64,000 nt of DNA from JAHFUI01 sp039931615 (GCA_039931615.1 JBDTRR010000029.1:1-64000); one strand, 5' to 3'. Numbered from the stretch's first letter, positions 34,563 to 44,327 are shown. Notes: generated by a model not told the origin, from the letters alone. Made by a program: numbers and translations.

Positions 34563-37241
34563 GTGAAATTGCCCCGTTTCCTTCTGCTGCTGGCCTTCTC
34601 GGTGCTGACCGGGCAGGGCGGACCCGCGCTGGCGCAAAGCACACCGGGAACCGACGGCGTCCGCGCTCTGCTGCAGCGGCTCGAACGCATCGTCCAGTCG
34701 GCCGACACCCAGGCCTACGCGGGACAGTTGTCGGAAACGGCGGACCGCACCGCCGCCACCGAGTTCGCGCAGATCGAGCTCACTCCGGGAGCGACCCGGG
34801 TGGTCGTGCGCGAACGCGATCGGGAGGCGCTGACCGGCACGCTGCCGGGCAACGGCTACCGGCTGACGCTGGATGTCTTCACCGAGTTCGGCAACCGGGC
34901 CCGCAATGCGACCTGGCGGCTCGACGTCAAGCGGGTCGGCGACGGCAGCGACGAGGTCTGGCTGATCGCCGACCAGCGGCGGTTCGCACTGGTCGAAAAT
35001 CTCCATCGTCTCGTCCTCGATCGGACCCGGCAGTTCGTCGCCCGTGATCTCACCATCGCGCCCGAGGATCTCGAGCTGACCTTCGCCGAAGCGGCCGCCT
35101 TCGTCGTCGACACCGCCGAGGGCATCACCGGGCTGGTGCTGGTCGGCCGCGGCGACGTCCGCTTCCATCCGACGCCGGAGATCGAGCAGGGACAACTGAA
35201 GATTTTCTGCGGATCGACGACGCTGCAGACGCGCATCGACACCGTGTTCGCGCGGTTCAACCCGGAAGACGCCGAAACCCTGATCGCCACCGATCGGCTG
35301 GTGCCCCGCGCCGTCGACCCGCGCGACCTGCGGCGCGCCGAGGCGCTGTTCCGGGACGAGGTCCAGAAGTCCTACGCCGTCGACATGAGCGACCTCAGCC
35401 AGGACCTGTGGTCGCTGATGCCGGCGGACGGCGATTTTCTCGCCGAAATCCACACCGCGCGCTACGACACGCTGACCTACGCGCGGTCGAAGGCGGAGGC
35501 GGAGGACATCTCCTTTTTCGATCGCAAACGGCAGCGCAACATCGCCGTCTACGCCTCCGAACAGGCGCTGGCCCGCCACGGCCGCTCCTACAACGAGGAC
35601 GACTCGGTCGGCTACGACGTGCTCGGCTACGACCTCGACGTTTCGATGTCGCCGGATCGGCTGTGGATCGACGGCCGCGCCCGCGTCCAGTTGCAGGTCC
35701 GGGCGTCGGCGCTGACGACGCTGTCGCTGCGGCTGGCCGAATCGCTGGTGGTGCAGTCGATCGTCAGCGATCAATTCGGCCGGCTGTTCGGCCTGCGTGT
35801 CCGCAACCAGAACACCATCATCGTCAATCTGCCGGCGTTCCTGATTCGCGACGAGCGGCTGCTGCTGACCATCACCTACGCCGGCCGGCTGCCGCCGCAG
35901 CGCGAGGACCCGGAGGCGGTGGCGCCACAGGGTCAGCCGCGCCCGGGGGGGCTGCAGGAGGATCCCGGGCCGCAGTTTCAGCCGGAACGCAGCTTCCTCT
36001 ACAGCAACCGCAGCTACTGGTATCCGCAGGCTCCGGTCACCGACTACGCCACCGCCAGCATCCGCGTCACCGTACCGGCCCGGTTCGACGTCGTCGCCAG
36101 CGGCAACCTCGACGCCGCCTTCCCGATTGCCGTTCCGGGCAAGGATGCCGCGAGCGCGCAGAAGACCTATCTCTACGCCACGTCGGAGCCGGTCCGCTAT
36201 CTCGCGTTCCTGGTCAGCCGGTTCGTCCGGTCCGAGCCGATCGCCGTCCCGCTCGGGTCCGACCGGCAGTTCACGATCGACGTCCACGCCAACCCACGGC
36301 AGGTCGGCCGCGCCCGTGAGCTGGCGCAGCGCGCCGGCTCGATTGTCGAGTTCTACGCCTCGCTCATCGGCGATTGTCCCTACCCCGGCCTGGCGCTGGC
36401 GGTGGTGGAGAGCGAGCTGCCCGGCGGCCACAGCCCCGGCTACTTCATCGCCCTGAACCAGCCGCTGCCGAACACGCCCTACGTCTGGCGCAACGATCCA
36501 GCGTCGTTCGAGAACTTTCCGGAGTTCTTTCTCGCCCACGAGCTCGCCCATCAGTGGTGGGGCCAGGCGGTCGGCTGGCGGAACTACCACGAGCAGTGGA
36601 TCAGCGAGGGGTTCGCGCAGTATTTCGCCGCCCTCTACGCCCAGCGGCTGCGCGGCGACGACACCTTCGCCGGCGTGCTGCGGCAGTTCCGCCGCTGGGG
36701 GATGCAGCAATCGGATCAGGGACCGATTTACCTGGGCTACCGGCTCGGCCACATCCGGGGCGACAGCCGCGTCTTCCGCGCCGTGATCTACAACAAGAGC
36801 GCCGCCGTCCTGCACATGCTCCGCCGCCTGGTCGGCGACGATCCGTTCTTCCGCGGCATCCAGCGCTTCTACCGCGACGCGCGGTTCCGCAAGGTCGGCA
36901 CGGAGGAGTTCCGGGCGGCGATGGAGGCGGAAACCGGCCGGCCGCTGCAGCGGTTCTTCGAGCGGTGGATCTACGGATCGACGCTGCCGCGCCTGAAATT
37001 CAGCTACCGGGTCGAGCCGGCGCCGACCGGCCAGCAGGCCATGATTCACGTCGAGCAGACCGGCGACGTCTTCGACCTGCCGCTGACCCTGACCCTGCAG
37101 TACGCCGACGGCCGCGACGTCCGCCTGACGGTGCCGATCACCGATCGCGTCGTCGATCTGCCGATCGCGCTGAGCGGCCCGCTGCGCAACATCGACATCG
37201 ACCGCGACGACGGGACGCTGGCGGAGGTGAGCCGGAACTGA
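34563..37241 (+). CDS. Exported M1-family aminopeptidase with a long N-terminal extension
   Basis: The protein of 892 residues starts with a signal peptide (K-L-P-R-F, hydrophobic stretch, P-A-L-A-Q). Residues of about 30-340 form a region I do not recognise. The M1 beta-sandwich follows from about 350. The zinc site is H659-E660-x-x-H663 with E682, spaced exactly as in M1. The usual G-x-M-E-N exopeptidase motif is not seen; S-E-L-P-G-G-H-S-P-G-Y lies in its expected place, so substrate binding may differ from classical aminopeptidases. The start is GTG, 21 bases after the KBL/BioF-like gene. Confidence 0.9.
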   Translation: MKLPRFLLLLAFSVLTGQGGPALAQSTPGTDGVRALLQRLERIVQSADTQAYAGQLSETADRTAATEFAQIELTPGATRVVVRERDREALTGTLPGNGYRLTLDVFTEFGNRARNATWRLDVKRVGDGSDEVWLIADQRRFALVENLHRLVLDRTRQFVARDLTIAPEDLELTFAEAAAFVVDTAEGITGLVLVGRGDVRFHPTPEIEQGQLKIFCGSTTLQTRIDTVFARFNPEDAETLIATDRLVPRAVDPRDLRRAEALFRDEVQKSYAVDMSDLSQDLWSLMPADGDFLAEIHTARYDTLTYARSKAEAEDISFFDRKRQRNIAVYASEQALARHGRSYNEDDSVGYDVLGYDLDVSMSPDRLWIDGRARVQLQVRASALTTLSLRLAESLVVQSIVSDQFGRLFGLRVRNQNTIIVNLPAFLIRDERLLLTITYAGRLPPQREDPEAVAPQGQPRPGGLQEDPGPQFQPERSFLYSNRSYWYPQAPVTDYATASIRVTVPARFDVVASGNLDAAFPIAVPGKDAASAQKTYLYATSEPVRYLAFLVSRFVRSEPIAVPLGSDRQFTIDVHANPRQVGRARELAQRAGSIVEFYASLIGDCPYPGLALAVVESELPGGHSPGYFIALNQPLPNTPYVWRNDPASFENFPEFFLAHELAHQWWGQAVGWRNYHEQWISEGFAQYFAALYAQRLRGDDTFAGVLRQFRRWGMQQSDQGPIYLGYRLGHIRGDSRVFRAVIYNKSAAVLHMLRRLVGDDPFFRGIQRFYRDARFRKVGTEEFRAAMEAETGRPLQRFFERWIYGSTLPRLKFSYRVEPAPTGQQAMIHVEQTGDVFDLPLTLTLQYADGRDVRLTVPITDRVVDLPIALSGPLRNIDIDRDDGTLAEVSRN

Positions 37242-37339
37242 CCCCGGCGAGAAATACATGGGCCCGGCAGGCTTTCCGTTTTCTACCTACCTCCGCCTGA
37301 ATGCGATCCCCGGAGCCCCTGGGTTATGATCCAGAGCGT

Positions 37340-39151
37340 ATGGAAACCGTCACGCTGACGATCGACGGCCGCCCGATTACGGTCGCCAAAGGGAAGACCG
37401 TGCTCCAGGCGGCGGTCGAAAGCGGCATCTCGGTGCCGTACTACTGCTATCACCCCGGCATCAGCATCGACGGCTCGTGCCGCGTCTGCATCGTCAAGAT
37501 CGAGAAGATGCCGAAGCTCCAGACCTCGTGTTCGACGGTCTGCGCCGACGGCATGATCGTGCAGACGCGCACCCCGGAGGTGATCGAGGCGCGCGCCGGC
37601 GTGTTCGAGTTCCTGCTGATCAACCACCCGCTCGACTGCCCGGTCTGCGACAAGGGCGGCGAGTGTCCCCTGCAGGATTTCTCCTACACCTTCGGCCCCG
37701 ATCAGAGCCGGATGGAATTTCCCCGCCGCACGTTCGACGGCGACGGCGTCAAGGCCGACGTCGATTTCGGCCCGACGCTGATGCTCAACCGCAACCGCTG
37801 CATCCTGTGCACGCGCTGCGTCCGCTTCATGCGCGACGTCGAGACCGACGCCCAGATCAACATCATCGACCGCGGCTACGGGAGCGAGATCGCCACCTTC
37901 CAGGAAGAAGGCGTCCACTCACTCATCTCCGGCAACCTGATGGACGTCTGCCCGGTCGGCGCGATTACGACGAAGGATTACCGCTTCAAGTCGCGTCCCT
38001 GGGACAACCCCGATGCGGTCGATACGATCTGTACCCTGTGCGCCAAGGGCTGCAACACGACGGCGTGGCTGAAGGCGAAGCCGGAGTGGGCCAAGGGGGC
38101 GCGGCTGGTCCGCTTCACGCCCCGCTTCAACCCGGACATCAACAGCTATTGGATGTGCGACATCGGCCGCTTCGATTATCACTGGATCGAGGGCGAGGAC
38201 CGGCTGCACCGGCCGTTGATCCGCGACGAGCGCGGGGTGCCGCAGCCGGCGTCCTGGCACGAGCTGATCCCCAGACTGGGGCAGCGGCTCGCCGCGGCCC
38301 GGGCGGCCAGGCCGGGCGGCGTCCGGTTCCTGCTGTCGGCGCACGCGTCGCATGAAGAACTGTTCCTGTTCCGCCGGCTGGCCGACGAACTGATCGGCGA
38401 CGCCGGGTCGATTGCCGTCAGCTGGCGCTACCAGCCCAAGCTGCAACCCGCGGGCACCACCTTCAAGGTTCCGGCGGTCGACGCGCCCAACGTCAACGGC
38501 GCCCGGATGCTCGGGCTGATCCCCGGCGGCGTCGGCGACGAGGTGCTGGCGGCCGATCTGACGTCGCTGAAGGACGCCGTGGCGGCGGGCGGCGTCGCGG
38601 CACTCTACGTGTTCGACCCCGGACCGGACGGCTCGATCGGCGACCTCGGCTGGGTGATCGAGGCGCGAAGCAGTGGCGTGCTCCCGCTGCTGATCGTGCA
38701 AGGCGTCCTGCTCACCGACCTGGCCCGCGCCGCCGATTTCGTCCTGCCAGGCGCGTCGTTCGTCGAGAAGGAAGCGTCGTATACCAACGAGCAGGGCCGC
38801 CTGCAGGGGGCCACGCGGGCGATACCGGCACCGGGCGAGGCGATGGAGGACTGGCAGATTCTCGTCAACCTCTCGGCCGGCCTCGGCCTGCCGCTCGACT
38901 ATGCGAGCGCGGCCGCCATCCGCACCGACATCGCGGCGCGGCACACCGGGCAGTCCGGTTTTGCCGAGATGTCGCAGCTCACCTTCGGCCGTCCAGTGGC
39001 CGCCAGGCACTGGCTGCAATCGTCGAATCCGTCCGAGCGCTGGAAGTGGGACTTCATGTACCAGGACCTGCCGCCGATCAAGGGCTCGGTCGATCCCGAG
39101 GCGGTGCCGATGCCGATCGGCGCGATACCCCTCAGGCCGGTCAGGGGTTGA
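37340..39151 (+). CDS. NuoG-like NADH-quinone oxidoreductase subunit, orphan and shortened
   Basis: The 603-residue protein has the N-terminal NuoG module: a 2Fe-2S ferredoxin domain (Y-Y-C-Y-H-P-G, then C-R-V-C), the H-x3-C-x2-C-x5-C N3-type cluster (N-H-P-L-D-C-P-V-C-D-K-G-G-E-C), C-I-L-C-T-R-C-V with a later D-V-C-P-V-G, and a further C-T-L-C-A-K-G-C cluster. The molybdopterin-oxidoreductase-like C-terminal part is shorter than in usual NuoG and ends around 600. No other nuo gene is near. It could serve complex I in trans or another NAD(P)H-linked complex. ATG 37340 follows a TATGAT box by nine bases. Confidence 0.88.
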   Translation: METVTLTIDGRPITVAKGKTVLQAAVESGISVPYYCYHPGISIDGSCRVCIVKIEKMPKLQTSCSTVCADGMIVQTRTPEVIEARAGVFEFLLINHPLDCPVCDKGGECPLQDFSYTFGPDQSRMEFPRRTFDGDGVKADVDFGPTLMLNRNRCILCTRCVRFMRDVETDAQINIIDRGYGSEIATFQEEGVHSLISGNLMDVCPVGAITTKDYRFKSRPWDNPDAVDTICTLCAKGCNTTAWLKAKPEWAKGARLVRFTPRFNPDINSYWMCDIGRFDYHWIEGEDRLHRPLIRDERGVPQPASWHELIPRLGQRLAAARAARPGGVRFLLSAHASHEELFLFRRLADELIGDAGSIAVSWRYQPKLQPAGTTFKVPAVDAPNVNGARMLGLIPGGVGDEVLAADLTSLKDAVAAGGVAALYVFDPGPDGSIGDLGWVIEARSSGVLPLLIVQGVLLTDLARAADFVLPGASFVEKEASYTNEQGRLQGATRAIPAPGEAMEDWQILVNLSAGLGLPLDYASAAAIRTDIAARHTGQSGFAEMSQLTFGRPVAARHWLQSSNPSERWKWDFMYQDLPPIKGSVDPEAVPMPIGAIPLRPVRG

Positions 39152-39242
39152 CCGTTGCGCGATCGAAACCGGCCCGACGGTCCCGGTCAGGGCAACGCGC
39201 AACGTTAACAACAGGGCGTTGACAGCAAGGCAAGGCCAAACA

Positions 39243-40991
39243 GTGGCGTCGATCCCGCGCGCCGGAGTACTGCTCGCCGTCGGACTCGTGCTCTCGGCCG
39301 GCCTGATCGGCCGCGCCCAGCAGGGGCCGCCGCCGCGCGCCACGCTGATGCCACTCGTCGAGCGCGCCAGCGTTCGCGCAGGGTCGGCCGCCCGAGTGGC
39401 GCTCCAGGTCGCCCTGCCCGGCACGTATCACGTCCAATCGAACAAGCCGCGCGATCCGGCACTGATCCCCACGGTCCTGACCGTCGAGCCGTCCGCGGGG
39501 GTCACGGTCGAGGAGATCGTCTACCCGAAATCGACCGAGATACAGCAGCTCGGCCAGCCGCTCGACGTCTTCGAACGGGAGTTCCCGATCGGCGTGGTGC
39601 TGAAGGTCCCCGCCGGGACAGCGCCGGGCGACCTGGACGTGCCGGTACGCCTCCGTTACCAGGCGTGCGACGACACGACCTGTTACGCGCCGGTCACCGG
39701 CACCTCGACCTGGAGACTGACGGTCGTCGCCGCGACGGTCCCGGTCGGCCCGGCCGGTCATCGCGACGTTTTCAAGAGCATCGCGTTCGGTCATGGTGAG
39801 GCCCCTCCAGCGGCATCGGTCGCGGTCGCGATACCCACTGCGCCGCCGGCGCGCCCGGCCGGCGATGGACTCGCCGCGCTCGACCGCTTCAACGTCCTGG
39901 CCAGCACCGGCGGTTACCTGGGTCGCGCCGACTTTCTCGAGTTCATCCACAACGCGGAAGCCGGCGTCAAGGAGCGCGGCCTGTTCGATGGCCGCGGCCC
40001 GCTGGCCATCCTGCTGATTGTCTTCCTGGGCGGCCTGGCGCTGAACCTCACGCCGTGCGTGCTGCCGATGATTCCGATCAATCTGGCGATCATCGGCGCC
40101 GGTTCCCAGGCCGGGTCGCGCGGCCGCGGCTTCCTGCTCGGCTCGGTTTACGGCGCGGCGATGGCGCTGGTCTACGGCATCCTCGGCCTGATCGTCATCC
40201 TCACCGCCGGCACCTTCGGCACGCTCAACTCGTCGCCCTGGTTCAACCTCGGCATCGCCGTCCTGTTCGTCGTGCTTGGCCTCGCCATGTTCGACGTGAT
40301 CCTGATCGATTTTTCCCGCTTCTCGAGCGGCTTCCGGGCCGGCGACGAGAGTCGCGGTACCGTGCTGCTGGCGTTCACGATGGGCGGCATCGCCGCTCTG
40401 CTGGCCGGCGCCTGCGTCGCGCCCGTCGTCATCCAGGTGGTGCTGTTCTCCAGCAACCTCTACGCCACCGGGACGACCATCGCCCTGGCGCTGCCCTTCT
40501 GCCTCGGGATCGGCATGGCCGTGCCGTGGCCGATCGCCGGGGCGGGTCTGGCCGCACTCCCCAAACCGGGCGCCTGGATGGTGCGCGTCAAACAGGCGCT
40601 CGGGCTGGTGATCCTGATCACCGCCGCGTATTACGGCTACCTGGGCTACGAACTGCTGTCGAACCGCTGGGTCGATGCGACCGACGTCAGATCGAGCGTC
40701 GAGGAAAAGGTCAAGGAAGGCTGGTCCCGATCGCTGGCCGACGGCCTGGCCGCCGCCGAACGCGATCACAAGCCGGTGCTGATCGACATGTGGGCGACGT
40801 GGTGCAAGAACTGTCTGACGATGGACAAGACGACGCTGCAGAACGCCGAGGTCAAGGCGGCGCTGGCTGGCTACGTCAAGATCAAGTTCCAGGCGGAAGA
40901 GCCCGACGCGTCGCCGGCCAGGGAGCTGATGCGGCGGTTCGACGCGGTCGGACTCCCCGCCTACGTCATCCTGCGGCCGAAGTCCGGCTGA
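39243..40991 (+). CDS. dsbD: DsbD-type thiol:disulfide interchange protein
   Basis: The protein passes reducing power across the cytoplasmic membrane to periplasmic thiols. After a signal peptide it has an N-terminal DsbD-alpha-like domain with the C-x5-C pair (Y-Q-A-C-D-D-T-T-C-Y). Eight or so membrane helices follow, with L-N-L-T-P-C-V-L-P-M and a second cysteine in L-A-G-A-C-V-A-P. A C-terminal thioredoxin domain has W-A-T-W-C-K-N-C. All three Cys pairs are present, so a full relay is possible. The thioredoxin domain ends early, at L-R-P-K-S-G. The frame is open well upstream, but GTG 39243 gives a normal signal peptide and 582 residues. There is no strong Shine-Dalgarno. Confidence 0.92.
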   Translation: MASIPRAGVLLAVGLVLSAGLIGRAQQGPPPRATLMPLVERASVRAGSAARVALQVALPGTYHVQSNKPRDPALIPTVLTVEPSAGVTVEEIVYPKSTEIQQLGQPLDVFEREFPIGVVLKVPAGTAPGDLDVPVRLRYQACDDTTCYAPVTGTSTWRLTVVAATVPVGPAGHRDVFKSIAFGHGEAPPAASVAVAIPTAPPARPAGDGLAALDRFNVLASTGGYLGRADFLEFIHNAEAGVKERGLFDGRGPLAILLIVFLGGLALNLTPCVLPMIPINLAIIGAGSQAGSRGRGFLLGSVYGAAMALVYGILGLIVILTAGTFGTLNSSPWFNLGIAVLFVVLGLAMFDVILIDFSRFSSGFRAGDESRGTVLLAFTMGGIAALLAGACVAPVVIQVVLFSSNLYATGTTIALALPFCLGIGMAVPWPIAGAGLAALPKPGAWMVRVKQALGLVILITAAYYGYLGYELLSNRWVDATDVRSSVEEKVKEGWSRSLADGLAAAERDHKPVLIDMWATWCKNCLTMDKTTLQNAEVKAALAGYVKIKFQAEEPDASPARELMRRFDAVGLPAYVILRPKSG

Positions 40992-41014
40992 CGCCCGTGG
41001 TACCCTGACTCGCC

Positions 41015-42226
41015 ATGCCGCGCGCACTGAGACTGCTGCTGGCCGCGATCTGCGGCATCACGCTCGGCGCGACCGCGATTTTCGCGATCTCTTCCGAAGA
41101 GCAGTTCGTCGAGCGGCGCGCGATCAATCGCACTTTTGATCTGCGATCGCGCGAGGTGGCCGATGCGCTGGCCGAGCTCCGATCGGCGCAGCAGGCCTAC
41201 GTCGCCGCCGGCCAGGGCGTTGCCTTCTGGCTGCCGAAGGTTGAACAGGCGATGGATGCGATCGCCGGTTCGCTGGCGACGCTCCAGCAGCTGGCGACGG
41301 ATGCGGCGTCGAAGCGGGCGCTCGCTGAAGCCGCCGCCACGCTCGATCAGATTCGCACCCTGGACAAACGGATCCGCGGCTACATCGCGTCGGGCGCCCA
41401 GCTGATGGCGTCCGATATCGTGTCCACCGAAGGCAGCGAGACCGTGGTGACGGCGGCCCGGCAGGTCGAGCGGGCGCGCCTCCAGGAACGTCAGGCGCTC
41501 GAGGCGTTCGAAGCGTCGCGGCGGAGCAAGGAGGCGATGGCGATCGCTGGAACCGGTGCGCTGCTGCTGCTCGTGGTGGTGGTGCTGGCGCTGCGGCCGG
41601 CGGGGGCGGCGGTCGGCCGCGCGGTCCGGCCGGCCATCGAATCGATCGCCAGCGGCCCGGCGCGCCGGCCGATCAGCCAGAGCGAGCCGAAGCCGCCCGA
41701 GGCGACCCCGCCGCCGGAGGACCCTGCTCACGTCGCCGCCGCGTCGACGATCATCGCCGCGGCGCAACTCTGCACCGAGCTCGGCCGCGTCGGCGACGCC
41801 GCCGGGTTGCAGACGCTGATCGGCCGCGCCGCCGCTCTGCTCGACGCCAGCGGCCTGATGCTGTGGATGGCCTCCGCATCGGGCGAGGAACTGCTGCCGG
41901 CGCTCGCGCACGGTTACGATTCCCAGACGCTGGCCCGGATTCCGGCGGTGCCGCGATCGGCCAGCAACGCCGCCGCTGCGGCGTTCAGGAGCGCCACGCT
42001 GCAAGTCGTCCCGTGGCGCGCCGGATCGGCCAACGGGGCCATCATCGCGCCGGTGCTGTCGGCTGACGGCTGTATCGGCGTGCTGTCGGCGGAGATGCGC
42101 GGCGGCGCCGAAGCGTCGGAGACGCTGCAGGCGGTGGCCGCGATCATCGCCGCGCAACTGGCCAGCGTCGTCGCCGTGCCGTCGGCGCCCGCCCAAGATC
42201 GTCCGGCCGACAGCGCCGCGATGTAG
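41015..42226 (+). CDS. Membrane sensor with periplasmic helical domain and cytoplasmic GAF-like domain
   Basis: The 403-residue protein has two membrane helices (about 5-25 and 178-194) flanking a helical periplasmic domain of the four-helix-bundle sensor type. A proline-rich linker (about 210-240) and a C-terminal GAF-like domain (about 245-385) follow. No kinase, cyclase or methyl-accepting output domain is attached. It may sense a ligand and signal by protein contact, perhaps to the phosphatase encoded convergently at 42522. TACCCT (41001-41006) lies eight bases before the ATG, fitting leaderless expression. Confidence 0.7.
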   Translation: MPRALRLLLAAICGITLGATAIFAISSEEQFVERRAINRTFDLRSREVADALAELRSAQQAYVAAGQGVAFWLPKVEQAMDAIAGSLATLQQLATDAASKRALAEAAATLDQIRTLDKRIRGYIASGAQLMASDIVSTEGSETVVTAARQVERARLQERQALEAFEASRRSKEAMAIAGTGALLLLVVVVLALRPAGAAVGRAVRPAIESIASGPARRPISQSEPKPPEATPPPEDPAHVAAASTIIAAAQLCTELGRVGDAAGLQTLIGRAAALLDASGLMLWMASASGEELLPALAHGYDSQTLARIPAVPRSASNAAAAAFRSATLQVVPWRAGSANGAIIAPVLSADGCIGVLSAEMRGGAEASETLQAVAAIIAAQLASVVAVPSAPAQDRPADSAAM

Positions 42227-42521
42227 CGCGCACCATCACCGACTGGCCGGATTCCCTCACGCACTCAAAAAAGGTCAGTGCCCGTCTCCCGCTCAGGACG
42301 GCGGCGGCGCCGGGGCGCGGTTGGCGGCGGTTTCCCGCGAGATGTCGCGGGCATGCGATTTGATGGACACTCGAGTGGTCGCGTCGGAATCAGCGGGGTG
42401 CGTAACTCAGGCAGGCGCTGGCATCGCCGTATCCCGTCCAGTTTCACGATTCGGCGCGGCCACTTTACGTCCTTTTTTTCATTCCGCAATCTTCATTCCG
42501 CTTCTGCATTCTGCAATTTCG
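42227..42521. other. Intergenic region between convergent genes with one hairpin and a degenerate repeat tract
   Basis: No gene is supported. CCCGCGA-GATG-TCGCGGG (42334-42351) is a perfect seven-base-pair hairpin. A T-run (42472-42479) is followed by three imperfect copies of a CATTCYGCAAT-like unit (42480-42520), which end exactly at the stop of the leftward phosphatase gene. Confidence 0.6.
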
Positions 42522-44327
42522 TCATGCCGTGATCTTGATCGCCACCGCGGTCATGTCGTCGTTCGGCGCCGTGTCGCCGCGGAATTCCTGCACCGCGTCG
42601 GAGATGGCGTCGACCAGATCGCGGGCGCTCTTCTGCCGGTTCCGGCTCACCACGTCGAGCAGGCGGCTGGCGCCGAATTCCCGGCCGGACGCGTCGGCCG
42701 CTTCGAACACACCGTCGCTGCAGAACACGTAGACGTCGCCCGCCGCCAGGTCGAACATCACTTCGTCGTAGGTTGAGCCGGCGAACGAGCCGAGCGGCAC
42801 ACCAGGCAGCTCGATCTGCAGGACGCTGGCGGCGGGCTCGCCGTCGCGGCCGGCCGTTCCCCCCGAGCAGCGGATCGGATACGGCAGTCCCGAATTCGCC
42901 AGGATGACGGTGCGGCGTTTGAAGTCGAACCCGGCGTAGCAGAGCGTGCAGTAGTACTCCTCGAGCTGCCGCTCGTTCAGGATCGTGTTCATCGATGCGA
43001 GGACGCCGGCCGGGCTCGACCGGTCGGACGTGAAGCGGCGCCGGAACGTGCGCGATCGGACCAGTTCGCCGACGAAGGCGCTATACAGCGCCGCCGGCAC
43101 CCCTTTGCCGGACACGTCGCCGACGGCAACCACCAGGCTGTTCGGTTCGGGCGCCAGGAAGTCGTAGAGATCGCCGCCGAGCTCGCGCGCCGGCGTGAAG
43201 CGGGCCGCGACGTCGACGCCCTTCAGCCGTTTGGGCAGGTCGGCCGGCAGCAGCGCGGCCTGGACCCGCTGCGCGAACCGCAGCTCCTTCTCCATGCGGA
43301 GTTCGTTGGCCAGGATGGTCTCGTAGAGCCTGGCGTTCTCGATCGCCACGGCCGCCTGGCTGGCGAGCAGGCTGAGAATCTCCGCGTGCCGCTTGCTGAA
43401 GGCGTTCAGCTCGGTCGCCTCCAGATCGAACACGCCGATGCAGCGATCCTGGAGCAGCAGCGGAATCACCAGCTCGGATCGCACGTCGTCGACCACCTTG
43501 ATATAGCGGGGGTCGACCGACACGTCGGGCACCAGCACCGGTTCCTTGTGCAGCGCGGCGTAGCCGACCAGACCGCTGCCGACCTTGACCCTGGGCAGCT
43601 CGACCTTCTCACCGTAGCGTACGGCGACCTTTACTTCGAGCTCCTGGGTCTTCTCGTTGACCAGCAGGATGCCGAAGGTGCGGTAATCGATCAGGCGGCG
43701 AGCCAGGCTGGCGATGCGCGTCAGCAGCTCGTCGAGGTTGAGGATGGCGCCGAACTCGCGGACGATCTCCGACAGGGTTTCGAGGGTGCTCGTGTAATCG
43801 CGGGCGTGCTCGAACAGCCGGGCGTTCTCGATCGCGACCGCGACGTGGGCGGCAAACTGCCGGAGGACGGCTTCGTCGGTCTCGGTGAACTGGCCGACGG
43901 TGTCGCTCAGCAGATTGAGCGCGCCGATCACGCGCCCCTGCCGCCGCAACGGCACGACAAGTTCGGCATTCGAACCGGGCACCGCCTCGACGTAGCGGGG
44001 ATCGGCATGCACGTCGTTGACGAGAATCGGCTGCGCCTCGGCGGCGGCGGTGCCGACCAGCCCCTGGCCGATCTTCAGGGTGCGCGCCGCTTCGTCCGGA
44101 TAGCCGACCGAGTAGGCGATCGTGAGATCGCCGCTGACCGGATCGAGCAGGTAGACGGCGAAGGCGTGGAACCGGGTCAGCCGGGCGATCAGCTGCGGGA
44201 TCTTGCGCAGCAGCTCATCGAGATCGAGGACCGAGGTCACCTCGCGGCCGAGCGCGAACAGCGTCGACAGCGCTTCGATCGCCGTGACGGGCGAATCCGA
44301 CGGCGAAGTGGTGGAGGTGTTGCTCAC
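42522..44327 (-). CDS. GAF-GAF-PP2C (SpoIIE/RsbU-type) serine phosphatase
   Basis: The 601-residue cytoplasmic protein has two GAF domains (about 20-170 and 190-335), a short coiled linker with M-E-K-E-L-R-F-A-Q-R-V-Q, and a C-terminal PP2C domain. The metal-binding residues are visible in G-G-D-L-Y-D-F, V-G-D-V-S-G-K-G, F-C-S-D-G-V-F-E-A and P-N-D-D-M-T. Such proteins dephosphorylate anti-sigma-factor antagonists in partner-switching pathways, and the GAF domains probably sense small molecules. No anti-sigma or antagonist gene is near. The frame is open to 44537, but that overlaps the divergent FabZ-like gene, so GTG 44327 is preferred. Confidence 0.9.
   Translation of the reverse strand: MSNTSTTSPSDSPVTAIEALSTLFALGREVTSVLDLDELLRKIPQLIARLTRFHAFAVYLLDPVSGDLTIAYSVGYPDEAARTLKIGQGLVGTAAAEAQPILVNDVHADPRYVEAVPGSNAELVVPLRRQGRVIGALNLLSDTVGQFTETDEAVLRQFAAHVAVAIENARLFEHARDYTSTLETLSEIVREFGAILNLDELLTRIASLARRLIDYRTFGILLVNEKTQELEVKVAVRYGEKVELPRVKVGSGLVGYAALHKEPVLVPDVSVDPRYIKVVDDVRSELVIPLLLQDRCIGVFDLEATELNAFSKRHAEILSLLASQAAVAIENARLYETILANELRMEKELRFAQRVQAALLPADLPKRLKGVDVAARFTPARELGGDLYDFLAPEPNSLVVAVGDVSGKGVPAALYSAFVGELVRSRTFRRRFTSDRSSPAGVLASMNTILNERQLEEYYCTLCYAGFDFKRRTVILANSGLPYPIRCSGGTAGRDGEPAASVLQIELPGVPLGSFAGSTYDEVMFDLAAGDVYVFCSDGVFEAADASGREFGASRLLDVVSRNRQKSARDLVDAISDAVQEFRGDTAPNDDMTAVAIKITA

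Noticed and set aside
39219..39224. Perfect TTGACA upstream of dsbD, considered as a -35 box
   Set aside because: The matching -10 would overlap the start codon region and nothing like TATAAT is there.
42265..42489. Minus-strand frame of 74 codons between convergent genes
   Set aside because: It contains the hairpin and T-run region, and has no start signal or recognisable sequence.
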